Part shown: positions 1 through 6,682 of the stretch, in pieces
How positions within the stretch are numbered: position 1 is the first letter of the stretch
Layout of the letters: each line of letters opens with the position of its first letter
Assembly: GCA_934636045.1 (NCBI GenBank)
Contig: CAKTZP010000035.1
Coordinates: 1-16,094 of the forward strand
Length of the DNA: 16,094 nucleotides
Direction: 5' to 3'
Source of the DNA: an uncultured Oscillospiraceae bacterium
GTDB lineage: Bacteria; Bacillota; Clostridia; Oscillospirales; Oscillospiraceae
Notes under the pieces: model-generated
Database searches by the model: none
What the model saw: only the letters and a program-made list of their open reading frames with translations
Told to the model about the DNA's origin: nothing
Made by a program: the position numbers and the translations under genes

Positions 1-404
1 GCGTCGGACTCGGCCTCCCAGCCGTTGAGCTCGGCAAATTCGATCTCCAGCTCCGAGGCCAGCATACCGTCCTCGTCGGAAAGCTCGGGCTTGGCGTAAA
101 TGGCGTCCTTTTGCTTCATGATGTCATACAGGCGGCGGTTGCCCATGATGACGGTGTCGAGGACGGTGTAGTCGTCATAGGCGAACTGATCCTGCTTCAG
201 GACGGACATGCGCAGGCCGGGCTTGACAGAAATATCACCCTTGGTGGATTCCAGCTCGCCGGAGAGCAGACGGAGAAAGGTCGACTTGCCGGCGCCGTTG
301 GCGCCGATGATGCCGTAGCAGTTGCCGGCGGTGAATTGCAGGTCGACGTGCTGGAACAGAATGGAGCCGCCGAATTGCAGCGCCAGATCGGAAACGGTAA
401 TCAT
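1..404 (-). CDS. ABC-F family ATP-binding protein, N-terminal part (runs off window)
   Basis: Soluble ABC-F ATPase, a family that acts on ribosomes (translation factors or antibiotic-resistance proteins) and lacks membrane domains. Only the first 134 codons lie in the window; the rest is beyond base 1. The translation starts MITVSDLALQFGGSILFQ and has a clear Walker A, GANGAGKST, at about residues 38-46, then the Q-loop region VLKQDQFAYDDY and a stretch (IMGNRRLYDIMKQKDAIY) typical of the YbiT-like branch. The start ATG at 404-402 follows an AGGTG ribosome site six bases upstream. Family assignment is firm. The exact subfamily, YbiT-like rather than a resistance factor, is inferred from the N-terminus alone, because the linker and second ATPase domain are missing. 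Confidence 0.9.
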   Translation of the reverse strand, partial: MITVSDLALQFGGSILFQHVDLQFTAGNCYGIIGANGAGKSTFLRLLSGELESTKGDISVKPGLRMSVLKQDQFAYDDYTVLDTVIMGNRRLYDIMKQKDAIYAKPELSDEDGMLASELEIEFAELNGWEAESD

Positions 405-434
405 GTGCTTCACCTCGTTGTCATTCTTGCTCCC

Positions 435-463
435 AGTATACCACACAAACGCGGAGATGCAAA
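435..463 (-). promoter_or_regulatory. Probable sigma-A promoter of the ABC-F gene
   Basis: On the minus strand there is TTTGCA (458-463), a 17-base spacer and TATACT (435-440). TGG directly precedes the -10 box, giving an extended -10. The predicted start near 428 leaves a leader of about 25 bases before the ABC-F ATG. The -35 hexamer lies inside the T-rich tail of the upstream terminator. Confidence 0.6.
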
Positions 464-505
464 GAAGAAAAAGAGAGAAGCTCCGTGCGGTACGGAACTT
501 CTCTC
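461..505 (-). terminator. Rho-independent terminator downstream of the MATE gene
   Basis: Arms 473-486 and 492-505 pair over 14 bp with one mismatch (481/497) around a 5-base loop. Read on the minus strand, the stem is followed by TTTTTCTTCTTT. It lies 159 bases past the MATE stop and just ahead of the ABC-F promoter, so it probably separates the two transcripts. A role as an attenuator for read-through into the ABC-F gene is possible. Confidence 0.7.
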
Positions 506-663
506 AGAATCTTCTAAAGTTCTGGTTTGGCATTGCGAGGCAGTGACGAAAATCGTCCCATCTCTGTCGTTTTATATTATTCAAGAAATCGATACTGCCT
601 GCACCGGCGGGCTGGGGGCAGCCCGCCCTACGAACGTATGCGCAATCAGGCGGGTACGGCCTG
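506..663. other. Spacer between MATE stop and terminator, repeat-rich, no gene seen
   Basis: No credible coding region is visible on either strand. The stretch holds GGCATTGCGAGGCAGTGACG near 529-548, which resembles the ATTGCGAGG-type dispersed repeat seen again at 6552-6610. It also holds a small GACGA/TCGTC hairpin next to it and the GC-rich palindrome at 606-627. It looks like an accumulation of dispersed repeat fragments in the untranslated tail of the MATE transcript. Confidence 0.5.
606..627. repeat. GC-rich palindrome, 9-bp arms, GGGG loop
   Basis: GGCGGGCTG at 606-614 and CAGCCCGCC at 619-627 are perfect reverse complements around GGGG. No T-run follows on either strand, so it is unlikely to be a terminator. 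Being palindromic, intergenic and flanked by CCTACGAACG, it looks like a dispersed REP-like element, but only one copy is in the window. Confidence 0.5.
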
Positions 664-2037
664 CTAGGCGAGCGCCTGTGCGCGGCGGCGGAGAAGGTTG
701 ACGCTGTGGAAATAGGCGGGAATCAGGAAAATATCCGCGCACACCCACGCGGCGGCATTGGCAAAGCAAATCACCGGATAGCCCAAGAAGCCCGTCAGCC
801 AGAAGCCGCAGACGCAGCGGGCGATCATTTCGAAAAGCCCGGCGAAGATCGCCTGCTTCGTAAACGAAAGCCCCTGAATCATGAAGCGAAGGATGTTGAC
901 AAAGGCCAGCGCGATATAGAACGCGCCGTTGCAGATCAGAAACTGCCGCGCGTAGCGGGCAATTTCCAGCCGCGTGGCCAGCGGCTCGGAGGAATCGATG
1001 AAAAGCTGCGACATTCCCTCGCCAAAGAAGATCAGAATAGGCAGAACGGCGGCGGAGTAGATCACCGCGACCAGAAGACAGGCACTGACGCCCTTGTGCA
1101 GCCGGTCGAGCTTCATGGCGCCGTAGTTTTGCGCGCCATAGACGGCCATGGTCGTGCCCATGGCATCAAAAATGCAGGTAAACAGCTGGTTGATCTTGTT
1201 GCCGACGGTGACGGCGGCGATATAGCTGGCCGCGAGGCCGTTGACCGCCGCCTGAATGACGATCGTGCCGATGGCGGTGATGGAGTATTGCAGTCCCATC
1301 GGCACGCCGATGGCAAACAGGCGCGAAAGCTCCCTCCACCGCGGCTTGAGGTCGTCGCGCGACAGGCGCAGGATGGGGTAGCGCCGGAACATTATCGCCA
1401 GACACAGCAGACCGCTGATGGCCTGCGAGACCACCGTCGCCCACGCCGGGCCCTCCACGCCCATGCCCAGCACCTGCACGGAGAGAATGTCGAACACCAC
1501 GTTCAGCAGCGATGAGAGCACCAGAAAATAGATCGGCGTCCGCGAATCACCCAAGGAACGGATAATGCCGGACAGCAGATTGTAAAGAATAATGACGGGA
1601 ATGCCGAGAAAAATGACGAAAATATAATCGAATGCGTAGTCAAAAATTTCCGCCGGCGTGTCCATCCAGTGCAGCATGGCGCTGCACAGCAGACAGATCG
1701 CGACGGTGATGACCACCGCGAAGGCCGCAGAGAGCCAGAAGCTATTGGCAACAAAGCGGCGCAGCCCGTCCTCGTCGCCCTCGCCGAATTTTTGCGCGAC
1801 GGGAATGACAAAGCCGTTGCAGATGCCGATGCAGAAGCCGAGCACAAGGAAGTTGACAGAGCCGGTCGAGCCGACGCCCGCCAGCGCGTTGACGCCGAGA
1901 TAGCGCCCGACGACGAGCGTATCGACCATATTATAAAGCTGCTGGAACAGCAGCCCGCCGAGCAGGGGCAGCAGGAAGCCGAGGATCAGCTTCATCGGCG
2001 AGCCGACGGTCAGGTTTTTTACGGAGCTTTTCTTCAT
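664..2037 (-). CDS. MATE family efflux transporter
   Basis: Integral membrane antiporter of the MATE (multidrug and toxic compound extrusion) family, which exports cationic drugs or metabolites using a Na+ or H+ gradient. The 457 residues match the family's usual length and carry about twelve hydrophobic segments in two homologous halves, roughly residues 15-200 and 235-430. The N-terminal half has the typical QQLYNMVDTLVVGR block at residues 32-45 and, further on, a GIIRSLGDSRTP-like loop. The ATG at 2037 is preceded by AAAGGAGGAGG, a strong ribosome site. The gene is divergent from htpG and upstream of the ABC-F gene on the same strand, with a terminator between, so it is probably transcribed alone. 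The substrate cannot be told from sequence, and no drug-specific context is visible. Confidence 0.93.
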   Translation of the reverse strand: MKKSSVKNLTVGSPMKLILGFLLPLLGGLLFQQLYNMVDTLVVGRYLGVNALAGVGSTGSVNFLVLGFCIGICNGFVIPVAQKFGEGDEDGLRRFVANSFWLSAAFAVVITVAICLLCSAMLHWMDTPAEIFDYAFDYIFVIFLGIPVIILYNLLSGIIRSLGDSRTPIYFLVLSSLLNVVFDILSVQVLGMGVEGPAWATVVSQAISGLLCLAIMFRRYPILRLSRDDLKPRWRELSRLFAIGVPMGLQYSITAIGTIVIQAAVNGLAASYIAAVTVGNKINQLFTCIFDAMGTTMAVYGAQNYGAMKLDRLHKGVSACLLVAVIYSAAVLPILIFFGEGMSQLFIDSSEPLATRLEIARYARQFLICNGAFYIALAFVNILRFMIQGLSFTKQAIFAGLFEMIARCVCGFWLTGFLGYPVICFANAAAWVCADIFLIPAYFHSVNLLRRRAQALA

Positions 2038-2072
2038 GACAGCCTCCTCCTTTCAGATTTTCAAACGCGCAT

Positions 2073-2101
2073 AGTCTACTACGAAGTGCAGCAACTTGCA
2101 A
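2073..2101 (-). promoter_or_regulatory. Candidate promoter of the MATE gene
   Basis: On the minus strand TTGCAA (2096-2101), a 17-base spacer and TAGACT (2073-2078) lie about 35 bases upstream of the MATE start. Each hexamer matches the sigma-A consensus at four of six positions, so this is the best candidate I see but not a strong one. Confidence 0.4.
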
Positions 2102-2239
2102 GATGGAAAACTTCCGGTTTTCTAACATTTTTTCAGCACGGAATTCGTCATTCTGCATAAAATGGCGGAAATTATTTGTGCAATCTGCCTGAATGACCAG
2201 GTGCCTTAATAAAAAATGTAAAGAAATTGTGACAGGGGC

Positions 2240-2267
2240 TTGCAAAATGGGAAAAGGGCGCTATAAT
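2240..2267 (+). promoter_or_regulatory. Sigma-A promoter of htpG
   Basis: TTGCAA (2240-2245), a 16-base spacer and a perfect TATAAT (2262-2267) place the transcription start near 2274, inside the CIRCE box. HrcA bound there should block initiation. Confidence 0.8.
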
Positions 2268-2271
2268 AGGA

Positions 2272-2298
2272 TTAGCACTCATGGCAAGAGAGTGCTAA
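2272..2298 (+). promoter_or_regulatory. CIRCE operator (HrcA binding site)
   Basis: TTAGCACTC (2272-2280), nine bases, GAGTGCTAA (2290-2298): both arms match the CIRCE consensus exactly. CIRCE is the operator of the heat-shock repressor HrcA. It starts five bases past the -10 box, spans the predicted transcription start, and ends 23 bases before the htpG ATG. The 9-bp arms can also form a hairpin in the 5' leader. Confidence 0.96.
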
Positions 2299-2321
2299 TA
2301 CCGACAAAGGAAGCAGATACT

Positions 2322-4214
2322 ATGGCAAAGAAACAATTCAAAGCGGAATCCAAGCGGCTGCTGGATCTGATGATCAATTCGATTTATACCCACAAGGAGA
2401 TCTTTCTTCGCGAGCTGATCTCGAACGCCTCGGATGCCATCGACAAGCTGGCGTATCTTGCGCTGACGGATGAAGCCGTCGGCCTGAACCGCAGCGATTT
2501 TGCGATCCGTCTGGCAGCGGACAAGGATGCGAAGACCCTCACCGTTTCCGATAACGGCATCGGCATGAGCCGCGAGGAGATGGAGGAAAACCTCGGCACC
2601 ATCGCGCACAGTGGCTCTCTGGGCTTCAAGACCGCGATGGAGAAGCAGGACGACATCGACATCATCGGCCAGTTTGGCGTGGGCTTCTATTCCGCCTTCA
2701 TGGTCGCTGACAAGGTGACGGTCATTTCCAAAAAGTACGGTTCCGACGAGGCGTGGAAATGGGAGTCCGGCGGCGCGGACGGCTATACCCTCACGCCCTG
2801 CGAGAAGGACGCCGCCGGCACGGACGTCATTATGACCCTCAAGGAGGACACCGAGGACGAGAAGTATTCCGACTACCTCGGCGAATACCGTCTGCGCAGC
2901 CTTGTAAAGAAATATTCGGACTATATCCGCTATCCCATCAAGATGCTCGTTGAGACCCGCAAGCCCGTCGGCGAGCCGAAGGAGGGCGAGGAGCAGCAGT
3001 ACGAAACCGTGCAGGAGGAGCAGACCCTCAACTCCATGGTGCCCATCTGGCAGAAGAACAAGAAGGACGTGACCGACGAGGAGTATCTGAGCTTCTATCG
3101 CGACAAGTTCTTCGATTATGAAGCGCCCGCGGGCAAAATTCACATCAGCGTCGAGGGCGCGGTAACCTATAAGGCGCTGCTGTACATCCCCGCCAAGGCA
3201 CCTTACGACTTCTACACCAAGGATTATAAGTCCGGCCTGCAGCTGTATTCGTCCGGCGTGATGATCATGGACAACTGCGCCGACCTGCTGCCGGAGCACT
3301 TCCGCTTCGTGCGCGGCGTGGTCGACACGCAGGATCTGAGCCTGAACATCAGCCGCGAGATGCTCCAGCACACCCGTGAGCTGAAGACCATCGCCGCGAA
3401 TCTGGAAAAGAAGATCAAGGCCGAGCTGCTGCGCCTGCTGGAAAACGAGCGCGAGACGTATGAAAAGTTCTACGCCTCCTTCGGCCGCCAGCTGAAGTAC
3501 GGCCTCGTGTCCGACTACGGCATGCACAAGGAGCTGCTGCAGGATCTGCTCCTGTTCCGCTCGGACAAGGAGGGCAAGCTCGTTTCGCTCAAGGAATACT
3601 GCGCGGCCATGCCCGAAGCCCAGAAGCACATCTACTACGCCTCCGGCAACAGTGCAGAGCAGCTTTCCCGTCTGCCGCAGACGAAGCAGCTCCGCGAACG
3701 CGGCTTTGACGTGCTGCTGCTCAGCGAGCAGGTGGACGAGTTCATCCCGCAGACGCTCAGCAAGTACGACGAGCACGAGTTCAAGAACATCCTGACCGAT
3801 GACTTGGAGCTGGCCACCGAGGAAGAAAAGAAGGCCGCACAGGAAAAGGCGGAGACGCTTAAGCCGTGCTTCGATTTCATCAAGGAAACGCTGGGCGACC
3901 GTGTGAAGGAGGTGCGCCTGTCGGCCGACTTGGGCGAGCATCCGGTGTCGATGGTGCCCGAGGGCGGCATGAGCTTTGAGATGGAGAAGTATTTCCGCTC
4001 GCTCGACCCGAGCTCGGACTTCCACGCCGGGAAGGTGCTGGAGCTCAACGCCGAGCACCCCGCCGTCGCCGCCCTGCGCGACGCCGTTGAGGCCGACCCC
4101 GAAAAGGCGAAGAAATACGCCGAGCTGCTGTACTGCCAAGGTCTGCTGATGGCAAATCTTCCGCTCGAGGACCCGACGGCCTACACCGACCTCGTCTGCG
4201 AGCTGATGAAGTAA
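2322..4214 (+). CDS. htpG: Molecular chaperone HtpG (bacterial Hsp90)
   Basis: ATP-driven cytosolic chaperone of the Hsp90 family, 630 residues, the usual length for HtpG. The N-terminal GHKL ATPase shows RELISNASDAIDK (residues 30-42, with catalytic E31 and N35), DNGIGM (77-82), GTIAHSGS (92-99) and GQFGVGFYS (116-124). The middle domain has LNISRE (341-346), whose R345 corresponds to the arginine that reaches the ATP gamma-phosphate in Hsp90. The C-terminal third is the dimerisation domain. I chose the ATG at 2322 (MAKKQFKAES) because AAAGGAAG lies nine bases upstream and the homologous N-terminus starts there; an in-frame ATG at 2193 lies upstream of the promoter and CIRCE box and cannot be used. 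The gene is monocistronic between the CIRCE promoter and the terminator at 4261. HrcA-controlled heat-shock induction is inferred. Confidence 0.97.
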   Translation: MAKKQFKAESKRLLDLMINSIYTHKEIFLRELISNASDAIDKLAYLALTDEAVGLNRSDFAIRLAADKDAKTLTVSDNGIGMSREEMEENLGTIAHSGSLGFKTAMEKQDDIDIIGQFGVGFYSAFMVADKVTVISKKYGSDEAWKWESGGADGYTLTPCEKDAAGTDVIMTLKEDTEDEKYSDYLGEYRLRSLVKKYSDYIRYPIKMLVETRKPVGEPKEGEEQQYETVQEEQTLNSMVPIWQKNKKDVTDEEYLSFYRDKFFDYEAPAGKIHISVEGAVTYKALLYIPAKAPYDFYTKDYKSGLQLYSSGVMIMDNCADLLPEHFRFVRGVVDTQDLSLNISREMLQHTRELKTIAANLEKKIKAELLRLLENERETYEKFYASFGRQLKYGLVSDYGMHKELLQDLLLFRSDKEGKLVSLKEYCAAMPEAQKHIYYASGNSAEQLSRLPQTKQLRERGFDVLLLSEQVDEFIPQTLSKYDEHEFKNILTDDLELATEEEKKAAQEKAETLKPCFDFIKETLGDRVKEVRLSADLGEHPVSMVPEGGMSFEMEKYFRSLDPSSDFHAGKVLELNAEHPAVAALRDAVEADPEKAKKYAELLYCQGLLMANLPLEDPTAYTDLVCELMK

Positions 4215-4260
4215 TCCCGGTAAGGCAGCCGCGCGGTCAAGACCCGCTGCATATGGAACA

Positions 4261-4305
4261 AAACAGCACCCGCGAAGGAAATTTTCCTTCGCGGGTGCTG
4301 TTTTT
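4261..4305. terminator. Bidirectional terminator between htpG and argF
   Basis: Positions 4261-4281 and 4283-4303 form a perfect 21-bp inverted repeat centred on 4282. On the plus strand the stem runs into TTTTT for htpG (stop at 4214). On the minus strand it runs into TTTTGTT for argF (stop at 4312). The convergent layout fits one hairpin serving both genes. Confidence 0.92.
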
Positions 4306-4311
4306 CCTGCT

Positions 4312-5295
4312 TTAAAGCGTGGCCGAGAGGACGGCTTTGATGGTGTGCATGCGGTTTTCGGCCTCGTCGAAGACGATGGACTGCTTGCTTTCGAAGACCT
4401 CGTCGGTGACCTCGAGCGCGTCGAGACGGAACTGTTCGCCGATCTGCTTGCCGATGCCGGTGTTGAGGTCGTGGAAGGCGGGGAGGCAGTGCATGAACAC
4501 GGCATGCTCGCCGGCGTTGGCCATGAGCTTGGCATTGACCTGATAGGGCAGCATCTTTTCAATGCGCTCTGCCCATGCCTCCATCGGCTCGCCCATGGAG
4601 ACCCAGACGTCGGTGTAGATGACGTCGGCTCCGGCGGTGGCCCTGACGGGGTCGGTCTCAAAGGCCAGCGTTGCGCCGGTCTCGGCGGCGACGGCCTCGC
4701 AGCGGGCAATCAGCGCGGGATCGGGGAAGTAGCCCTCCGGGCCGCAGGCGACAAAGTGCAGGCCGAGCTTGGCGCAGCCGACCATCAGGGAGTTTGCCAT
4801 GTTATAGCGGCAGTCGCCCATGAAGACGAGCTTCTTGCCCTTGAGCGAGCCGAAATGCTCCCGGATGGTCAGCATGTCGGCGAGGATCTGGGTCGGGTGG
4901 AATTCGTTGGTCAGACCGTTCCAGACAGGGATGCCGGCGTGCTTTGCCAGCTCCTCGACGATGCTCTGGCCGAAGCCGCGGTATTCGATGCCGTCATAAA
5001 GGCGGCCGAGCACGCGGGCGGTGTCCGCGATGGATTCCTTTTTGCCGATCTGCGAGCCGGTGGGGTCGAGATAGGTGACGTGCATCCCGAGGTCATAGGC
5101 CGCGACCTCAAAGGAGCAGCGGGTGCGGGTGGACGTCTTTTCAAAGATCAGTGCAATGCTCTTGCCCTTGAGCGTGTCGTGCGGGATGCCCGCCTTTTTC
5201 TTTGCCTTGAGCTCGGCGGCAAGGTCGAGCAGACCGGTGATCTCCTCGGGGGTAAAGTCCAGCAGGGTCAGAAAATGCTTGCCTTTCAGATTCAT
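4312..5295 (-). CDS. argF: Ornithine carbamoyltransferase
   Basis: Cytosolic enzyme joining carbamoyl phosphate and L-ornithine to give citrulline, the sixth step of arginine biosynthesis. The 327 residues are full length. The carbamoyl-phosphate loop STRTR is at 55-59, the second phosphate-side motif HPTQILAD at 133-140, the ornithine-binding SMG loop in DVWVSMGE at 229-236, and the catalytic cysteine motif HCLPA at 269-273. The ATG at 5295 has a perfect AGGAGG six bases upstream, inside the 12-base gap after argD, so the two are translated from one mRNA. The pairing with the biosynthetic argD, and no arginine deiminase or carbamate kinase gene nearby, favours the anabolic argF over the catabolic arcB form. 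It ends 7 bases from the bidirectional terminator stem. Confidence 0.96.
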   Translation of the reverse strand: MNLKGKHFLTLLDFTPEEITGLLDLAAELKAKKKAGIPHDTLKGKSIALIFEKTSTRTRCSFEVAAYDLGMHVTYLDPTGSQIGKKESIADTARVLGRLYDGIEYRGFGQSIVEELAKHAGIPVWNGLTNEFHPTQILADMLTIREHFGSLKGKKLVFMGDCRYNMANSLMVGCAKLGLHFVACGPEGYFPDPALIARCEAVAAETGATLAFETDPVRATAGADVIYTDVWVSMGEPMEAWAERIEKMLPYQVNAKLMANAGEHAVFMHCLPAFHDLNTGIGKQIGEQFRLDALEVTDEVFESKQSIVFDEAENRMHTIKAVLSATL

Positions 5296-5307
5296 GAGTA
5301 CCTCCTA

Positions 5308-6471
5308 TTATTTCGCGGCGCAGGCGCAAAAGCGCTGCAATGCGGTTTTTAATTGGTCGATGGGGATATTGAGCGCGGGGAGAAGCCGGATCCGATCCTT
5401 GGCGGTGGTGACGAGGACGCCGTTTTGCAGCAGCTGCTCGGCAAATTCGCGCGCGGGGTGGACGGTTTTGACGCCGATCATCAGCCCCATGCCATCGACG
5501 GACTCGATGCCCTCTGCACCGGTCAGCGTGTCAAAAATCAGCGCGGAACGCTCTCGCACGCCTGCCAAGAGCGCCTCGTCGATGCGGCTGAGGATGCTCA
5601 CGCCGCCCGCACAGACGGCAGGATTCCCGCCGAAGGTCGAGCCGTGGTCACCGGGCTGCAAAACGTCCTTTACGCGCTCGGACAGCAACGCTGCGCCGAT
5701 GGGCAGACCGCCGCCCAGCCCCTTGGCCGTGGTGACGACGTCGGGGTGCAGACCGTAGTTCATGTAGCCGTAAAGCTGCCCACTGCGGCCGTTGCCGAGC
5801 TGCACCTCGTCGCACATCAAAAGCAGCTCGTGCTTTTGCGCCAGCGCTGCCAGCGCGTCGGCATATTCCTGCCCGATGGGGCGGACGCCGCCCTCGCCCT
5901 GCACGCATTCAAAGAGAATGGCGGCGGTCTTGTGCTCCGTGATGAGGCGCTCAAGGCCCTCCACGTCGCCGACCTCGGCATAGAGAAAGCCCTCCGGCAG
6001 CGGCTGATAGTCCTTGTGGTAGCCGTCCTGACCGGTGGCGGCGAGGGTGGCCAGTGTGCGGCCGTGGAAGCTGTTTTTCAGGGTGATGATGTGGTAATAT
6101 TCCGCGCCCTTGGTCTGCGCCGCCCATTTGCGGGCGACCTTGATGGCGCACTCGTTGGCCTCCGCGCCGGAGTTGGCGAAGAACACGCGGGAAAGCCCCG
6201 TGCGCTCGCAGAGAATTTCTGCCAACCTGACGACGGGTTCTGCGTAAAAGAGATTGGAGCAGTGGGCGAAATGGCCGAGCTGCTCGGTCACGGCAGCCGT
6301 CCATGCGGCGTCGTTCAGACCGAAGATGTTCACGGCAATGCCGCTGCCGAGGTCGATGTACTCCCGCCCGTCCGCGCCGAGGACGGTGGAGCCGTGCCCA
6401 CCGGCGAATTGCAGGGGAAAGCGGCGATAGGTATGCGCCAGATAGCGCGCGTCGCGCTGGAAAATGTCCAT
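5308..6471 (-). CDS. argD: Acetylornithine aminotransferase
   Basis: Class III pyridoxal-phosphate aminotransferase converting N-acetylglutamate semialdehyde to N2-acetylornithine with glutamate as donor, the fourth arginine step; many ArgD enzymes also serve lysine synthesis as succinyl-diaminopimelate aminotransferase. The 387 residues are the usual length. Visible motifs are NSGAEANE (100-107), SFHGRT (134-139), FECVQGEGG (188-195 region), the PLP aspartate in DEVQ (221-224), the Schiff-base lysine K250 in TTAKGLGGGLPIGA, and the GSTFGGNP phosphate-binding loop further on. The ATG at 6471 has AAAGGAAG upstream. It is the first gene of an argD-argF unit; argC, argJ and argB, often in the same operon, are not adjacent. 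Ornithine or GABA aminotransferase activity is less likely because of the argF partner. Confidence 0.94.
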   Translation of the reverse strand: MDIFQRDARYLAHTYRRFPLQFAGGHGSTVLGADGREYIDLGSGIAVNIFGLNDAAWTAAVTEQLGHFAHCSNLFYAEPVVRLAEILCERTGLSRVFFANSGAEANECAIKVARKWAAQTKGAEYYHIITLKNSFHGRTLATLAATGQDGYHKDYQPLPEGFLYAEVGDVEGLERLITEHKTAAILFECVQGEGGVRPIGQEYADALAALAQKHELLLMCDEVQLGNGRSGQLYGYMNYGLHPDVVTTAKGLGGGLPIGAALLSERVKDVLQPGDHGSTFGGNPAVCAGGVSILSRIDEALLAGVRERSALIFDTLTGAEGIESVDGMGLMIGVKTVHPAREFAEQLLQNGVLVTTAKDRIRLLPALNIPIDQLKTALQRFCACAAK

Positions 6472-6503
6472 GGAAATTCTTCCTTTCGGAGTTGGTTGCC
6501 CCT

Positions 6504-6533
6504 ATTATACCGCAAGCGCCGCATCGGGGTCAA
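6504..6533 (-). promoter_or_regulatory. Sigma-A promoter of argDF
   Basis: On the minus strand TTGACC (6528-6533), an 18-base spacer and a perfect TATAAT (6504-6509) place transcription start near 6497, leaving a leader of about 25 bases. The -35 box lies inside copy 1 of the 28-nt repeat at 6514-6541. I saw no clear ArgR box, T-box or riboswitch in the short leader. Confidence 0.75.
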
Positions 6534-6541
6534 GTCCCAAT
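6514..6541. repeat. Direct repeat copy 1 (28 nt), truncated form of the terminator sequence
   Basis: Identical to 6633-6660 except for one base (T at 6535, C at 6654), 119 bases apart. Copy 1 lacks the last bases needed for the distal stem, so it cannot form the full hairpin that copy 2 forms. Instead it carries the -35 hexamer and most of the spacer of the argD promoter. Confidence 0.85.
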
Positions 6542-6551
6542 ACATCCGCGC

Positions 6552-6610
6552 GCGAAGCGAACGTTACAAAGGAGAACGGATTGCCACGTCGCTTCGCTCC
6601 TCGCAATGAC
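6552..6610. repeat. REP-like dispersed repeat remnant (ATTGCGAGGAGCGAAGCGACG type)
   Basis: The minus strand reads GTCATTGCGAGGAGCGAAGC followed by GACGTGGCAATCCGTTCTCC. I recall this string as a frequently repeated intergenic element in many Clostridia genomes; that is memory, not a search. GCGAAGCGAACGT (6552-6564) and ACGTCGCTTCGC (6586-6597) form an imperfect inverted repeat with one bulged base. A related fragment lies at 529-548. It sits exactly between the two 28-nt direct repeats. Confidence 0.6.
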
Positions 6611-6627
6611 AAAAACGGAGCGCGTGC

Positions 6628-6667
6628 AAAAAAAGCGCCGCATCGGGGTCAAGCCCCAATGCGGCGC
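6628..6667 (-). terminator. Rho-independent terminator of the cotH-like gene
   Basis: Arms 6635-6648 and 6654-6667 pair over 14 bp around a 5-base loop; the one irregular pair is a U-G wobble in the minus-strand RNA. The stem is followed on the minus strand by seven T residues (6634-6628). It begins 16 bases after the stop codon at 6683. It contains copy 2 of the 28-nt direct repeat. Confidence 0.9.
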
Positions 6668-6682
6668 AAGGTGGGTGGAGCT

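Noticed and set aside
2106..2122. GAAAAC/GTTTTC hairpin followed at a distance by T residues
   Set aside because: The stem has only six A/T-rich pairs, the T-run is five bases away, and no plus-strand gene ends before it.
2193..2321. Upstream in-frame start for htpG giving 43 extra residues
   Set aside because: It lies before the promoter and CIRCE box, so it would not be in the mRNA; the extension is not part of the HtpG family.
2295..4709. Minus-strand open frame of 804 codons opposite htpG
   Set aside because: It covers the bidirectional terminator and the end of argF in another frame and shows no family motif; htpG on the plus strand is unambiguous.
4345..6609. Plus-strand open frames opposite argF and argD
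   Set aside because: They are antisense to two full-length conserved enzymes and have no domain of their own.
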